32,846 bases of DNA from JBHEMK01 sp046262635 (GCA_046262635.1 JBHEMK010000037.1:1-32846); one strand, 5' to 3'; counted from the stretch's first letter, positions 7,700 through 15,768 are shown. Translations and numbers: made by a program. Notes: generated by a model from the letters alone, not told the origin.

Positions 7700-8563
7700 C
7701 TAGCCCTCGTCGTCGAACCAGAAGAAGCCGACCGTCCCCGGCCCGGCGTGCGCGCCGATCACCGCGCCGAGCGAGGTGACGACCTCGAGCACGGCCGCCG
7801 GGCGCCGCATTCGCACGAGCTCCTGCAGCGCCTCGGCGCGGCCGGGCGCGTCCGCGTGCGCGATCCCGATCCTGAGGCTCGCCTCGTCTCGGGTCGCGCG
7901 CTCGAAGCGCGCGACGATCTCTCCGAGCGCCTTCTGGCTGCCGCGCACGCGCCCGACCGGGACAACCTCTCCGTCGCGGATCGTCAGGATCGGCTTGACG
8001 TTCAGGAGCTGACCCGTCAGTGCCCGAGCGCGACCGATGCGTCCACCGCGCTGGAGGTACTCCAGTGTGTCGACGGTGAAGAGGAGGCCCTGCGAGCGCT
8101 TGTACGCCTCGACGAGCTCGTCGATCTCCTCGTCGGTCGTCCGCTGCTCGAGCCGCCGCTGAACCGCGAGCGCCAGCATCGCGATCGCCGCCGAGGCGGT
8201 CTCGGTGTCGATCGTGCGCACGCGGTCGCCACCGAGCATCTCGGCCGCCGTCGTCGCGCTCTGAAACGTCCCGGAGAGACGACCGCCGATGTGGAGCGAG
8301 AGGATCCGCTCGTAGCCGCCCAGCCCCTCGTACGTCGCGAGGAAGTCGCCCGGAGTCGGCTGGGATGTTGTCGGGGTCACCGGTGCAGTGCGCAGGCGGG
8401 CGTAGAACTCGTCCGGGCCGAGGTCAAGGTAATCCCGGTAGCTCTCGTCACCGAAGCGGACGTAGAGGGGCACGACGCGCCAGTTCGGGAAGTGGCGCGC
8501 CTCATCGGCGTAGTCGGCGGTCGAGTCGAGCACGATCGCCGTATTGGCGGCGCCGAGCTTCAC
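7700..8563 (-). CDS. DegV-family fatty-acid-binding protein (FakB-like)
   Basis: 287 aa, normal DegV length. N-terminal IVLDSTADY, then VVPLYVRFGDESYRDY, TSQPTPGDF, the fatty-acid headgroup motif SLHIGGRLSGTFQSA, and DTETASAA. DegV/FakB proteins bind a fatty acid and present its carboxylate to the kinase FakA, giving acyl-phosphate for phospholipid synthesis. A FakA-like gene lies two genes upstream in the same operon, supporting that role. GTG start overlaps the stop of the receiver gene (GTGA). Confidence 0.92.
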   Translation of the reverse strand: MKLGAANTAIVLDSTADYADEARHFPNWRVVPLYVRFGDESYRDYLDLGPDEFYARLRTAPVTPTTSQPTPGDFLATYEGLGGYERILSLHIGGRLSGTFQSATTAAEMLGGDRVRTIDTETASAAIAMLALAVQRRLEQRTTDEEIDELVEAYKRSQGLLFTVDTLEYLQRGGRIGRARALTGQLLNVKPILTIRDGEVVPVGRVRGSQKALGEIVARFERATRDEASLRIGIAHADAPGRAEALQELVRMRRPAAVLEVVTSLGAVIGAHAGPGTVGFFWFDDEG

Positions 8564-8949
8564 TCCGCCGCCAGGACGCGGCCGGCCGCCTGCCGGAGCG
8601 CAGCGACGATGTCGTCAAGCTCCTGGTCCTTCGTCAGGCAGGAAACCGCGCCCGCGTCGAGGAGCGCCTGTATCTCGGCCGCGTTCGCCGAGGCGGTCAG
8701 GCAGACGACGCCGACGTCCGGGCAGGCTTCGCGGACGGCCGCGGTCGCCTGCACCCCGTCAAGCCCCGGCAGCCTGTAGTCCATCAGGACGACGTCCGGG
8801 CGGTACTTCTTGCAGGCCGGGACGGCTTCCGTCCCGTCGCCGACGGACGCCACGATCTCGACGTCGCCGCGCAGACCGAGCAGCAGCTCCAGGGCCTCGC
8901 GGAAGACCTGGTTGTCCTCCACGAGAACAAGTCGGATCGCATCAGCCAC
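8560..8949 (-). CDS. Stand-alone response-regulator receiver domain
   Basis: 129 aa, a single REC domain with no output domain. The full catalytic set is visible: acidic pair E11-D12 (LVLVEDNQVF), phospho-acceptor D57 (VVLMDYRLPGLDG), T85 (VCLTASAN) and K107 (CLTKDQ). The sequence resembles NarL/FixJ-type receivers but stops after alpha5. No histidine kinase is in the window. It lies between fakA (4-nt gap) and degV (GTGA overlap), so it is made with a fatty-acid kinase and its binding protein. Its partner is unknown; it might act by protein-protein contact. Confidence 0.93.
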   Translation of the reverse strand: MADAIRLVLVEDNQVFREALELLLGLRGDVEIVASVGDGTEAVPACKKYRPDVVLMDYRLPGLDGVQATAAVREACPDVGVVCLTASANAAEIQALLDAGAVSCLTKDQELDDIVAALRQAAGRVLAAE

Positions 8950-8953
8950 GCGG

Positions 8954-10549
8954 CTATTCTGCCGAGAGCAGGAGTGGGTAGTGCGGCTGCCCCCCGGGCT
9001 GGACGTCCAGCTCGACTCCTGGATGGCTCGCGTGCACCCGCTCCAGCAACCGGCCGAGCTGTGGCTCGTCCGCGCCGGTCAGGAGCGTCAGCACCTCACG
9101 CGGCCCGGTCAGAAGTCGCTCGATCACGGCGCCGGCGACCTCGTCGAAACTCTCGCCCCCGGCGACCGGTACGCCCTCGGCCAGGCCGAGCCAGGCCCCC
9201 GTCCGAATCGCGATCCCGTTCAGGTCCACGTCGCGCGAGGCCACCGTCACCCCGCCCGTTGCGACCGCGCCGAGGGTCTGCCTCATCCCGGCGGCGTTCT
9301 CTGCGGCGCTCCGCTCCGGGTCGAAGGAGACCATCGCAGCAAGACCGCCGGGGATCGAGTCGGCCTGCACGACTTCGACGCGGCGCGAGCTGAGCTCTGC
9401 CGCCTGCACCGCTGCGAGGATCACGTTCGAGTCGTTCGGCAGGAGCAGTACCTCATCGGCCTCAACGGCCTCGACAGCCGCCACGAGGTCGGCGGCCGAC
9501 GGATTCATCGTCCGGCCGCCCTCGACGATGCGCGCCGCGCCGAGACTCTCGAACAGACGCCGGTTGCCCTCGCCGGCCACCACCGCGACGACGCCGGAGG
9601 CGGTCGAAACGGTGGGGTCGGGCAGCGCCTCGAGCAGGCGCTCCTCCCGCTGCAGCGTCTGCTCGTGCATGTTCGCAATCTCGACCCGGTCGATCGTCCC
9701 GGCTCCGGTGCCGAGCGAGAGGGCGGCGCCCGGATCGTCCGTATGCACGTGGACCTTCAGCGCCGAACGGTCGCCGACCACGAGCAGCGAGTCGCCGAGC
9801 CGCTCCAGCCGGCTCTCGAGGTCGTCCTGGTCAAGCCCGTCGCCCTCGACGAGGAAGACCGTGCAGTACCGATATACCGAGAGCTCCTGGTGGATCGCGT
9901 CGGCGCTGGCGGCGGCGAACGTTGCCGGAGCCTCGGGGAAGGGTGCTCCGGTGGCGGCCGCGGTGAGGCCGCGCACGATCTCGAGCAGACCGGCGCCGCC
10001 CGCGTCGACGACCCCCGCCTCACCCAGAATGTCGAGCTGCTCCGGCGTGCGGGCCACGGCCTCGGCGCCTCGGCGGACGAGGTCGAGCAACAGGTCGCCC
10101 GCGTTCGCGGCCGTCCCCCTCCGCGACTCGGCCTCCTCCGCGAGCTCGCGGATCACCGAGAGCATGGTCCCTTCGACTGGCCTGCGCACAGCGCGGTAGG
10201 CCGCATCGGATGCGCCCCGTACCGCCCGTGCGAGCGTGTGCGCGTCAGGTCGCTCGGCCTCGCCGAGCACCTCGGCGGCGCCGCGGACGATTTGCGAAAA
10301 GATGACGCCGGAGTTGCCGCGCGCGCCCATCAGCGCCGCCCGCGTTACCTCCCGCGCGATCGACTGGCGATCCTCAGCGGTCGAGCCGGCGAGCGATTCG
10401 CGGATCGAGCGGACGGTCAGTGCGAGGTTCGTGCCGGTATCGCCGTCCGGGACGGGGTAGACGTTGAGGTCGTCGATGCGCGTGCGGGAGGCCTCCAGAG
10501 ACGCCGAGACGGCGTCGACCCAGCCCCGGACGACGTCGAGCTCCGTCAT
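8954..10549 (-). CDS. fakA: DAK2/DhaL-domain fatty acid kinase FakA-like
   Basis: 531 aa from the ATG at 10549, which overlaps the asp23 stop (ATGA). The same frame stays open back to 11143, but that upstream part is a shadow of asp23 and rpmB. The N-terminal DhaL domain (about 1-200) has the Mg/ATP motif NVYPVPDGDTGTNL (D35, D37) and MGARGNSGVIFSQI. The middle has DAGGAGLLEIVRGL and KVHVHTDDPGAALSLG. The C-terminal DegV-like part has LLPNDSNVILAA and VVQADSIPGGLAAM. This is the YloV/FakA architecture: it phosphorylates FakB-bound fatty acids. Pairing with Asp23 and DegV genes supports the call. Confidence 0.9.
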   Translation of the reverse strand: MTELDVVRGWVDAVSASLEASRTRIDDLNVYPVPDGDTGTNLALTVRSIRESLAGSTAEDRQSIAREVTRAALMGARGNSGVIFSQIVRGAAEVLGEAERPDAHTLARAVRGASDAAYRAVRRPVEGTMLSVIRELAEEAESRRGTAANAGDLLLDLVRRGAEAVARTPEQLDILGEAGVVDAGGAGLLEIVRGLTAAATGAPFPEAPATFAAASADAIHQELSVYRYCTVFLVEGDGLDQDDLESRLERLGDSLLVVGDRSALKVHVHTDDPGAALSLGTGAGTIDRVEIANMHEQTLQREERLLEALPDPTVSTASGVVAVVAGEGNRRLFESLGAARIVEGGRTMNPSAADLVAAVEAVEADEVLLLPNDSNVILAAVQAAELSSRRVEVVQADSIPGGLAAMVSFDPERSAAENAAGMRQTLGAVATGGVTVASRDVDLNGIAIRTGAWLGLAEGVPVAGGESFDEVAGAVIERLLTGPREVLTLLTGADEPQLGRLLERVHASHPGVELDVQPGGQPHYPLLLSAE

Positions 10550-10899
10550 CCGGACCGCCGGACGTCCTGGATGTGAACCTCGACCGCGCCGACGGTCAGC
10601 CCGGTCAGGCGCTCGACCTCGTAGGCGACGCGGGAGCGCACGGTCGCCGCCACCTGGGCGAGATTGAGACCGTACTCGACGACGACGAAGAGATTGATCG
10701 TGACGCCGGTGTCGTTGCCGCCGATCTCGATCCCCTGCCTCTCGCGCCCGCGGGCGAGCAGGCGCCCCACCAGACGACGGCCGGACATGCCGACGACGCC
10801 GTAGCACTCGGCTGCCGTCTGCGAGACGATTTGTCCGACCGCCTGACTCGAGATCGTGATCCTGCCGAGCGGCGATGCGAACTCGTAGCCAGCCTCCAC
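10546..10899 (-). CDS. Asp23/Gls24 family protein
   Basis: 117 aa with GTG start. It contains the family pattern: GRITISSQAVGQIVSQTAAE, CYGVVGMSG, then INLFVVVEYGLNLAQVAATV and VEVHIQDVR at the C-terminus. Asp23/Gls24 (DUF322) proteins are small cytosolic or envelope-associated stress proteins of poorly defined biochemistry. They lie directly before fakA in many Gram-positive bacteria, usually near rpmB, exactly as here. Confidence 0.93.
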   Translation of the reverse strand: MEAGYEFASPLGRITISSQAVGQIVSQTAAECYGVVGMSGRRLVGRLLARGRERQGIEIGGNDTGVTINLFVVVEYGLNLAQVAATVRSRVAYEVERLTGLTVGAVEVHIQDVRRSG

Positions 10900-10962
10900 G
10901 ACCGTTGAGACCTGCAGACCGCGGCGGAGGTTGCCGGTCAGAGCGAAGCCCCGGGGCGAAAG

Positions 10963-11154
10963 CTAGACGGCCTTCTGCACCTTGCCGGCCTTGAGGCAGC
11001 GCGTGCAGATATAGGTGCGCATCGCCTTCCCGTTCAGCAGGACGCGTACGCGCTGGAGGTTCGGGTCGAACCGCCTCTTCGTCGCGACCATCGAGTGGCT
11101 GCGGTTGTTCCCGAAGCCGGGTTTCTTGCCACAGACTGCACACACCCTGGACAT
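10963..11154 (-). CDS. rpmB: 50S ribosomal protein L28
   Basis: 63 aa. Typical L28: SRVCAVCGKKPGFGNNRSHS, then TKRRFDPNLQRVRV and MRTYICTRCLKAGKV. Two CxxC pairs (CAVC and CTRC) make it the zinc-binding C+ form. It has its own TACAGT box 9 nt before the ATG and is separated from ribH by 24 bp, so it probably has an independent promoter feeding the asp23-fakA run. Confidence 0.98.
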   Translation of the reverse strand: MSRVCAVCGKKPGFGNNRSHSMVATKRRFDPNLQRVRVLLNGKAMRTYICTRCLKAGKVQKAV

Positions 11155-11163
11155 CGGCCGCGC

Positions 11164-11169
11164 ACTGTA
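11164..11169 (-). promoter_or_regulatory. -10 box of rpmB
   Basis: TACAGT on the minus strand, 9 nt before the ATG at 11154. It fits TANNNT and a leader of only a few nucleotides. Confidence 0.5.
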
Positions 11170-11178
11170 GCGGAACGG

Positions 11179-11829
11179 CTAGGGCACGGCCTGCTGCGAG
11201 CTGGCGCGCAGCCGCGAAAACACGTCCGCCATCTCGAGCGCGGTGCGGACGGCTTCGGCGCCCTTCTCCACCCGCGCGCCGGCCTGCTCGAGCGTGTCGA
11301 CGGTGAGGACGCCGAACGCCACCGGAACGCCGGTCTCGAGCGCGGCGAGCTGCAGGCCGCTCGCCGCTTCGCCCGCGACAAAGTCGAAGTGCGCCGTCTC
11401 GCCGCGGATCACACAGCCGAGCGCGACGATGCAGGAGTAGCGGCGCGTCTTCGCGAGCGCCATCGCTCCGAGCGGCAGTTCGAACGCTCCCGGGACGGGC
11501 ATGACGGTGATCGCCTCGCGCGCGACGCCCGCCCGGTCGAGTTCGGCCAGGGCCGAGTCGAGCAGCTTGTTCGTGATGTCGCCGTTGAAGCGCGAGGCGA
11601 CGATCCCGACGCCGCGGCGGCCGCCGACCGGCGACCCTTCGAGTACGGCGATCTCGGCCGGAATCTCGAGCTCGCCGGGCGCGTGCCCGGTCATCCGGAG
11701 CCGCGGCAGCTCCTCTTCAATTTCCTCGGAGACCTCGCCCTGCTGCTGCTGCTCGGGCCGCCCGTCGCCCGCGAAGCCTGCTCCCTCCTCGGGCTCCTTC
11801 TCGCCCGCCGCCTCGCCGGGCCAGGTCAC
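11179..11829 (-). CDS. ribH: 6,7-dimethyl-8-ribityllumazine synthase with acidic N-terminal extension
   Basis: 216 aa as called from the GTG at 11829, whose GTGA overlaps the ribBA stop. It condenses 5-amino-6-ribitylaminouracil with 3,4-dihydroxybutanone-4-phosphate. Core motifs: VGIVASRFNGDITNKLLDSA, PVPGAFELPLGAMALA, ALGCVIRGETAHFDFVAGEA and PVAFGVLTVDTLEQA. The core is about 155 aa. The first 55-60 residues are extra, rich in E, G and Q (EGAGFAGDGRPEQQQQGEVS). An internal ATG (M46) would give 171 aa and remove most of it, but the coupled GTG is supported by the overlap. Confidence 0.95.
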   Translation of the reverse strand: MTWPGEAAGEKEPEEGAGFAGDGRPEQQQQGEVSEEIEEELPRLRMTGHAPGELEIPAEIAVLEGSPVGGRRGVGIVASRFNGDITNKLLDSALAELDRAGVAREAITVMPVPGAFELPLGAMALAKTRRYSCIVALGCVIRGETAHFDFVAGEAASGLQLAALETGVPVAFGVLTVDTLEQAGARVEKGAEAVRTALEMADVFSRLRASSQQAVP

Positions 11830-13109
11830 GGCTCGGCTCCCTCGAACAGCTTGGAATCGAAGCGGACGTGCTGGTGGTGAAGCTGAAGCGTATGGCCGAG
11901 CTTTTCACGCTTCGTGCTGAGATAGCGCGCATTTTCGGCGTTCGGAGCGACCTCGAGCGGCACCTGATCGACAACGTCGAGGCCGAAGCCCTCGATCCCG
12001 GCGATCTTGCGCGGGTTGTTCGTGAGCAGCCGGATCGTCGAGAGCCCGAGTTCGGCGAGGATCTGGGAGCCGATCCCGTAGTCCCGGGCGTCGGGCGGGA
12101 AGCCGAGCTCGGTGTTCGCCTCGACGGTGTCGCGCCCCTGCTCCTGCAGCTCGTAGGCCTTGAGCTTGTTCAGCAGGCCGATGCCTCGGCCCTCCTGCGC
12201 CATGTAGAGAAGCACGCCCTGCCCCTCGTCTTCGATCCGCCTCAGAGCGAGCGCGAGCTGCTCACCGCAGTCGCAGCGCAGCGAGTGGAAGACATCGCCG
12301 GTCAGGCACTCCGAGTGGACGCGGACGAGCACGTTCTCGCCGCCGGCGACCTCCCCCTTGACGAGCGCCACGTGGTGCTTGCCGGTCAGCGTCTCGCGGA
12401 AGGCGACCGCCGTGAACTCGCCGTGCGCCGTCGGCATGCGCACCGCCGTCTCGCGCTCGACGAGCTGCTCATGTCGGCGCCGGTGCTCAATCAGGTCGGC
12501 GATGGCGATCAGCTTGATTCCGTGCCGCTTGCAGTAGGAGGTCAGGTCGGGAATGCGCGCCATCGTCCCGTCGTCCTTCATCACCTCGCAAACGACCCCG
12601 GCGGGAATCAGTCCGGCGAGCCGCGCGAGGTCGACTGCAGCCTCGGTCTGGCCCGTGCGCTGGAGCACGCCGCCGGGGCGCGCGCGCAGCGGGAAGACGT
12701 GGCCCGGCTGCACGAGGTCCCGCCCGTCCTTGGACGGGTCGATCGCGACCTGGATCGTCCGGGCCCGGTCGTGCGCCGAGATGCCGGTGGTGATCCCCTC
12801 GCGGGCCTCGATCGACACGGTGAAGGCGGTGCCGAACGGGGTCTCGTTGTTGTCGGTCATCATCCGCAGGCCGAGCTCGTCGCAGCGAGCCTCCGTCAGG
12901 CAGAGGCAGATCAGGCCGCGTCCTTTCCGGGCCATGAAGTTGATCGCCTCGGGGGTCGCGAACTGGGCCGCGATCGTCAGGTCGCCCTCGTTCTCGCGGT
13001 CGGCGGCGTCGACGACGACGACGAACTTGCCCTGACGGATGTCCTCGATCGCCTCCTCGACGGTCGCGAACGGGCCGGGATCGGGCAACGGTGTCAGCTC
13101 GGGCCGCAT
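11826..13109 (-). CDS. ribBA: Bifunctional DHBP synthase / GTP cyclohydrolase II
   Basis: 427 aa from the ATG at 13109 (GTG 13112 and TTG 13118, overlapping the ribE stop, are alternatives). N-terminal RibB domain (about 15-215): VVVVDAADRENEGDLTIAA, ICLCLTEARCDELGL, GISAHDRARTI, GHVFPLRARPGGVLQRTGQT. C-terminal RibA domain: VRVHSECLTGDVFHSLRCDC with the Zn cysteines, LLYMAQEGRGIGLLNKLKAY, and RLLTNNPRKIAGIEGFGL. It makes both precursors of riboflavin. Operon ribE-ribBA-ribH with overlapping junctions. Confidence 0.97.
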   Translation of the reverse strand: MRPELTPLPDPGPFATVEEAIEDIRQGKFVVVVDAADRENEGDLTIAAQFATPEAINFMARKGRGLICLCLTEARCDELGLRMMTDNNETPFGTAFTVSIEAREGITTGISAHDRARTIQVAIDPSKDGRDLVQPGHVFPLRARPGGVLQRTGQTEAAVDLARLAGLIPAGVVCEVMKDDGTMARIPDLTSYCKRHGIKLIAIADLIEHRRRHEQLVERETAVRMPTAHGEFTAVAFRETLTGKHHVALVKGEVAGGENVLVRVHSECLTGDVFHSLRCDCGEQLALALRRIEDEGQGVLLYMAQEGRGIGLLNKLKAYELQEQGRDTVEANTELGFPPDARDYGIGSQILAELGLSTIRLLTNNPRKIAGIEGFGLDVVDQVPLEVAPNAENARYLSTKREKLGHTLQLHHQHVRFDSKLFEGAEP

Positions 13110-13114
13110 CACGG

Positions 13115-13732
13115 TCAATGGTAACCCGAGCTGCGGCGCGCGATCATCGGGGTGATGAGCCGCTCGACGTACTTCGCAAGCACATCGACCTCGAGGTTGA
13201 CCGGATCGCCACCGCTCAGCGCGCCGAGGGTCGTCGCGGCGAGCGTATGCGGGACGAGGGCCACGGCCAAGCCATCCGCGTCGAGCGCGGCCACGGTGAG
13301 CGAGACGCCGTCGACGGCGACCGAGCCCTTCTCGACGCAGTAGCGGAGCAGCTCGGGCGCAGCGTCGAGCCAGATCCGGCGGCTCTCGCCCTCGGCTTCG
13401 AGCGAGCGCACCTGCCCGAGCCCGTCGACGTGGCCCTGGACATAATGTCCGCCCAGCGGCTCGCCGGCCCGCAGCGCAAGCTCGAGGTTGACCGCCGAGC
13501 CCGCCTCCAGCCTGCCGAGCGAGGAGCGCTCGAGGGTCTCGGGGACGGCGTCGAACGCGAGCGAGCCGCCGCTGACCTCCGTCGCCGTCAGGCAGACACC
13601 GCTGACTGAGACCGAGTCGCCGATGGCGACGTGCGCCGCCGTGGCCGCCGCCTCAATCCAAAGCCGGATCCCGTCCCCGCCGCCCTCCACCGCCACGACC
13701 TGGCCGCACTCCCTGACGATCCCCGTGAACAC
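13115..13732 (-). CDS. ribE: Riboflavin synthase alpha chain
   Basis: 205 aa, two tandem lumazine-binding barrels. Repeat 1: MFTGIVRECGQVV, DSVSVSGVCLTATEV, FDAVPETLERSSLG. Repeat 2: GGHYVQGHVDGLGQV, GSVAVDGVSLTVAAL, LVPHTLAATTLGAL. It dismutates 6,7-dimethyl-8-ribityllumazine to riboflavin. GTG start with TAGCCT 7 nt upstream, so ribE-ribBA-ribH seems to have its own promoter apart from ribD. No FMN riboswitch is seen. Confidence 0.97.
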   Translation of the reverse strand: MFTGIVRECGQVVAVEGGGDGIRLWIEAAATAAHVAIGDSVSVSGVCLTATEVSGGSLAFDAVPETLERSSLGRLEAGSAVNLELALRAGEPLGGHYVQGHVDGLGQVRSLEAEGESRRIWLDAAPELLRYCVEKGSVAVDGVSLTVAALDADGLAVALVPHTLAATTLGALSGGDPVNLEVDVLAKYVERLITPMIARRSSGYH

Positions 13733-13739
13733 ACGGCGA

Positions 13740-13745
13740 AGGCTA
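13740..13745 (-). promoter_or_regulatory. -10 box of the ribE-ribBA-ribH operon
   Basis: TAGCCT on the minus strand, 7 nt before the GTG at 13732; leaderless spacing. It follows a hairpin at 13851-13880 that would separate it from the upstream ribD transcript. Confidence 0.5.
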
Positions 13746-13850
13746 CTCGCCGGCGTCCACGAGGGAGGCTCCGCGCACCCGCCCGCAGGAGCTCCTTTCG
13801 GCTCGTAGCCCGAACGGCCGCCGCGCCGCCGCTCGCCCTCGCCAGGCGCG

Positions 13851-13880
13851 CTCGGAACCCGCGTCCGGTCGCGATCCGAG
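13851..13880 (-). terminator. Hairpin between the ribD unit and ribE
   Basis: Nested stem: CTCGGA (13851-13856) pairs with TCCGAG (13875-13880), and inside it CGCG (13860-13863) pairs with CGCG (13870-13873) around a 6-nt loop. It lies about 30 nt past the stop of the small gene at 13912. No U-run follows, so termination is inferred from position. Confidence 0.35.
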
Positions 13881-13911
13881 GCTGCGGTGCGGCGAGGCCG
13901 GTTGGGCCTAA

Positions 13912-14184
13912 CTAACCCATCGCGAGCGACTCGAGCGCTTCGCGCACGGCCACCTCCAGGCGGCCGGGAGGGCCGCTGGCCAGTGCCGCCAGCACCTCGT
14001 CGACCGCCCCGGCCTGATCGTGGCTCAGGCTGGCCGTGCCGATCGCCTCGACCCGTTCGCGCAGCTCGCGGTCGCCGAGATGGCGCGCGAGCCAGCGGGA
14101 GAGGAGATTGACGATCCGGTCCTCGGGGCTCTCGCGGGTCGGTTCAGGGCTCGTGGATGTAGGCACTGAGAAGGACATCCTCAC
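13912..14184 (-). CDS. Small protein of unknown function in the riboflavin cluster
   Basis: Up to 90 aa. Starts at GTG 14184, ATG 14178 or GTG 14166 are all possible, and all overlap the ribD 3' end. The core is helical and amphipathic: PEDRIVNLLSRWLARHLGDR, then LRERVEAIGTASLSHDQAGA and a C-terminal VAVREALESLAMG. No signal peptide, Cys or membrane segment. I do not recognise a family. It lies on the coding strand, overlaps ribD, and ends 30 nt before a hairpin, which suggests a real cotranscribed gene. Confidence 0.55.
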   Translation of the reverse strand: MRMSFSVPTSTSPEPTRESPEDRIVNLLSRWLARHLGDRELRERVEAIGTASLSHDQAGAVDEVLAALASGPPGRLEVAVREALESLAMG

Positions 14185-15088
14185 CGACCCGGCGCATCGC
14201 GAAACGATGCAGCTCGACCGGACGGGCCAGGCCGGCCGGCCACCCGAGGCCGACGCCGCTCAGCCGGGGGGCGACGAAGACGAGCAGCTTGTCGACGAGA
14301 TCCGCGTCGAAAAAGGCGCCCGCCAGTGTCGGCCCGCCCTCGAGGAGCAAGCTCTGGACCCTCTCCGCGGCCAGCGCGCGCAGCTCCGCCTCGAGCGGCC
14401 CCGGGCGCAGTTCGAGCGCCGAGCCTTCCGGGAGCGGCCCGGAGCCGAACGCGAGCCGCCGTGGTTGTCGCAGGACGTCGACGCCGCGCGGATCGAGCCG
14501 CGGAGCATCCGCCCACACGGTGCCCATGCCGACGGCGACCGCGTCTGATGCCGCCCGCAGCTCGTGCACGAGCCGGCGGGACACCTCCCCGCTGACCCAC
14601 CGGTCGCCCGGAATCGTGACGCGGCCGTCCAGCGTCGCCGCGACCTTGAAGGTGACGAACGGCCGGCCGTGCGCGACCCACATCCGCCATGCCTCGTTCT
14701 GGCATCGGGCGTCGAAGCAGTCGACGAGCTCGACCTCGACACCGCCCTCGCGCAGCCGTGCGAGCCCGCGCCCGTTCACCTCGGGGTTCGGATCAGCCGC
14801 GCCGACAACGGCGCGCGCGACGCCGGCTGCCACCAGCGCGTCCGCGCACGGCGGCGTTCGCCCCTGGTGCGAGCACGGCTCAAGCGTCACGTACACCGTT
14901 GCTCCGCGCGCGCGCTCGCCGGCCGCCTCGAGCGCGGCCGCCTCGGCATGCGGCCCGCCCGCGCGCTCGTGCCAGCCCTCCCCCACCACCTCGCCGTCCC
15001 GCACCAGCACGGCGCCGACGACGGGGTTCGGATGTGTTGTCCGGCGCCCCCGCTCGGCGAGCTCGAGAGCGCGCTCGAGGTGGCTCAC
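14144..15088 (-). CDS. ribD: Bifunctional riboflavin deaminase/reductase RibD
   Basis: 314 aa. N-terminal deaminase domain: HPNPVVGAVLVRDGEVVGEG, Zn motif GPHAEAAALE, and TLEPCSHQGRTPPCADALV. C-terminal reductase domain from about residue 145: FVTFKVAATLDGRVTIPGD, AVAVGMGTVWADAPRLDPRG, LLLEGGPTLAGAFFDADLVD. It converts the first GTP-derived pyrimidine to 5-amino-6-ribitylaminouracil phosphate. GTG start overlaps the rpe stop (GTGA). Confidence 0.96.
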   Translation of the reverse strand: MSHLERALELAERGRRTTHPNPVVGAVLVRDGEVVGEGWHERAGGPHAEAAALEAAGERARGATVYVTLEPCSHQGRTPPCADALVAAGVARAVVGAADPNPEVNGRGLARLREGGVEVELVDCFDARCQNEAWRMWVAHGRPFVTFKVAATLDGRVTIPGDRWVSGEVSRRLVHELRAASDAVAVGMGTVWADAPRLDPRGVDVLRQPRRLAFGSGPLPEGSALELRPGPLEAELRALAAERVQSLLLEGGPTLAGAFFDADLVDKLLVFVAPRLSGVGLGWPAGLARPVELHRFAMRRVGEDVLLSAYIHEP

Positions 15089-15768
15089 GCCAGTGCTTGT
15101 ACCAGCCGCCGGTACGTCCGCGGCAGGTCTTCGCGCGCGAAAATCGCGGAGCCGGCAACGATCAGCGTCGCGCCGGCGTCATAGATCGAGCGGACGTTCT
15201 CGAGCGTGACGCCGCCGTCGACCTGCACATGCACCTCGGCCGGGAGCAGCGTGCGCAGCCGCTCGACGCGCCCGAGCGCCTCGGGCATGAACTCCTGTCC
15301 GGAATAGCCGGGATGGATGCTCATGCAGAGGACGACGTCGACGCCCGCCGTCGCCGCGGCCGCGGCGACGGCCTCGGGCTCCGACTCGGGGTTGAACGCA
15401 ACGCCCACTTCCAGACCATGCCCTCGCCCCGCGGCCACCGTCGCCGGCAGGTCCTCGACGGCCTCGAAGTGGAAGGTGACGCTGTCCCCGCCGGCGTGCG
15501 CGATCTGCGGGAAGTGGCGGAGCGGATTGTCCACCATCAGGTGGCAGTCGATCCGGCCTTCCATCGCGTGGATCTGCCCGGCGATCGACTCGAGCACGAT
15601 CGGCCCGATCGTCACCGGCTCGACGAAGTGACCGTCGCCGACGTCGAAGTGGAAGATGCGGGCCCCCGTCTGCAGGAGGGCCTCGATCTGGAGCCCGAGC
15701 CGGGAGAAGTCGGCCGCGTAGAGCGACGGCTCGATCTCCACTGTCCGGATCCAGTCACTCCAGCCCAT
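15085..15768 (-). CDS. rpe: Ribulose-phosphate 3-epimerase
   Basis: 227 aa TIM barrel. It interconverts ribulose-5-P and xylulose-5-P, and ribulose-5-P feeds riboflavin synthesis downstream. Motifs: IEPSLYAADFSRLG, IFHFDVGDGHFVEPVTIGP (usual form DVMDGHFVPNLTIGP), DCHLMVDNP, VLCMSIHPGYSGQEFMP (usual MSVNPGFGGQ) and VQVDGGVTLENV. The catalytic Asp and His residues are retained, with substitutions around them. ATG start 43 bp after rsmB; a TACGAT hexamer 14 nt upstream could be a weak internal -10. Confidence 0.95.
   Translation of the reverse strand: MGWSDWIRTVEIEPSLYAADFSRLGLQIEALLQTGARIFHFDVGDGHFVEPVTIGPIVLESIAGQIHAMEGRIDCHLMVDNPLRHFPQIAHAGGDSVTFHFEAVEDLPATVAAGRGHGLEVGVAFNPESEPEAVAAAAATAGVDVVLCMSIHPGYSGQEFMPEALGRVERLRTLLPAEVHVQVDGGVTLENVRSIYDAGATLIVAGSAIFAREDLPRTYRRLVQALA

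Noticed and set aside
8810..10576. 588-aa open frame on the plus strand
   Set aside because: Antisense to the fakA-like gene, which has intact DhaL motifs.
10550..11143. N-terminal extension of the fakA frame to 729 aa
   Set aside because: The added part reads asp23 and rpmB out of frame (Arg/Pro-rich); the ATG at 10549 overlaps the asp23 stop and starts the DhaL domain correctly.
13733..13911. FMN riboswitch before ribE
   Set aside because: No conserved FMN-aptamer core; the -10 box is 7 nt from the start, leaving no room for a leader RNA.
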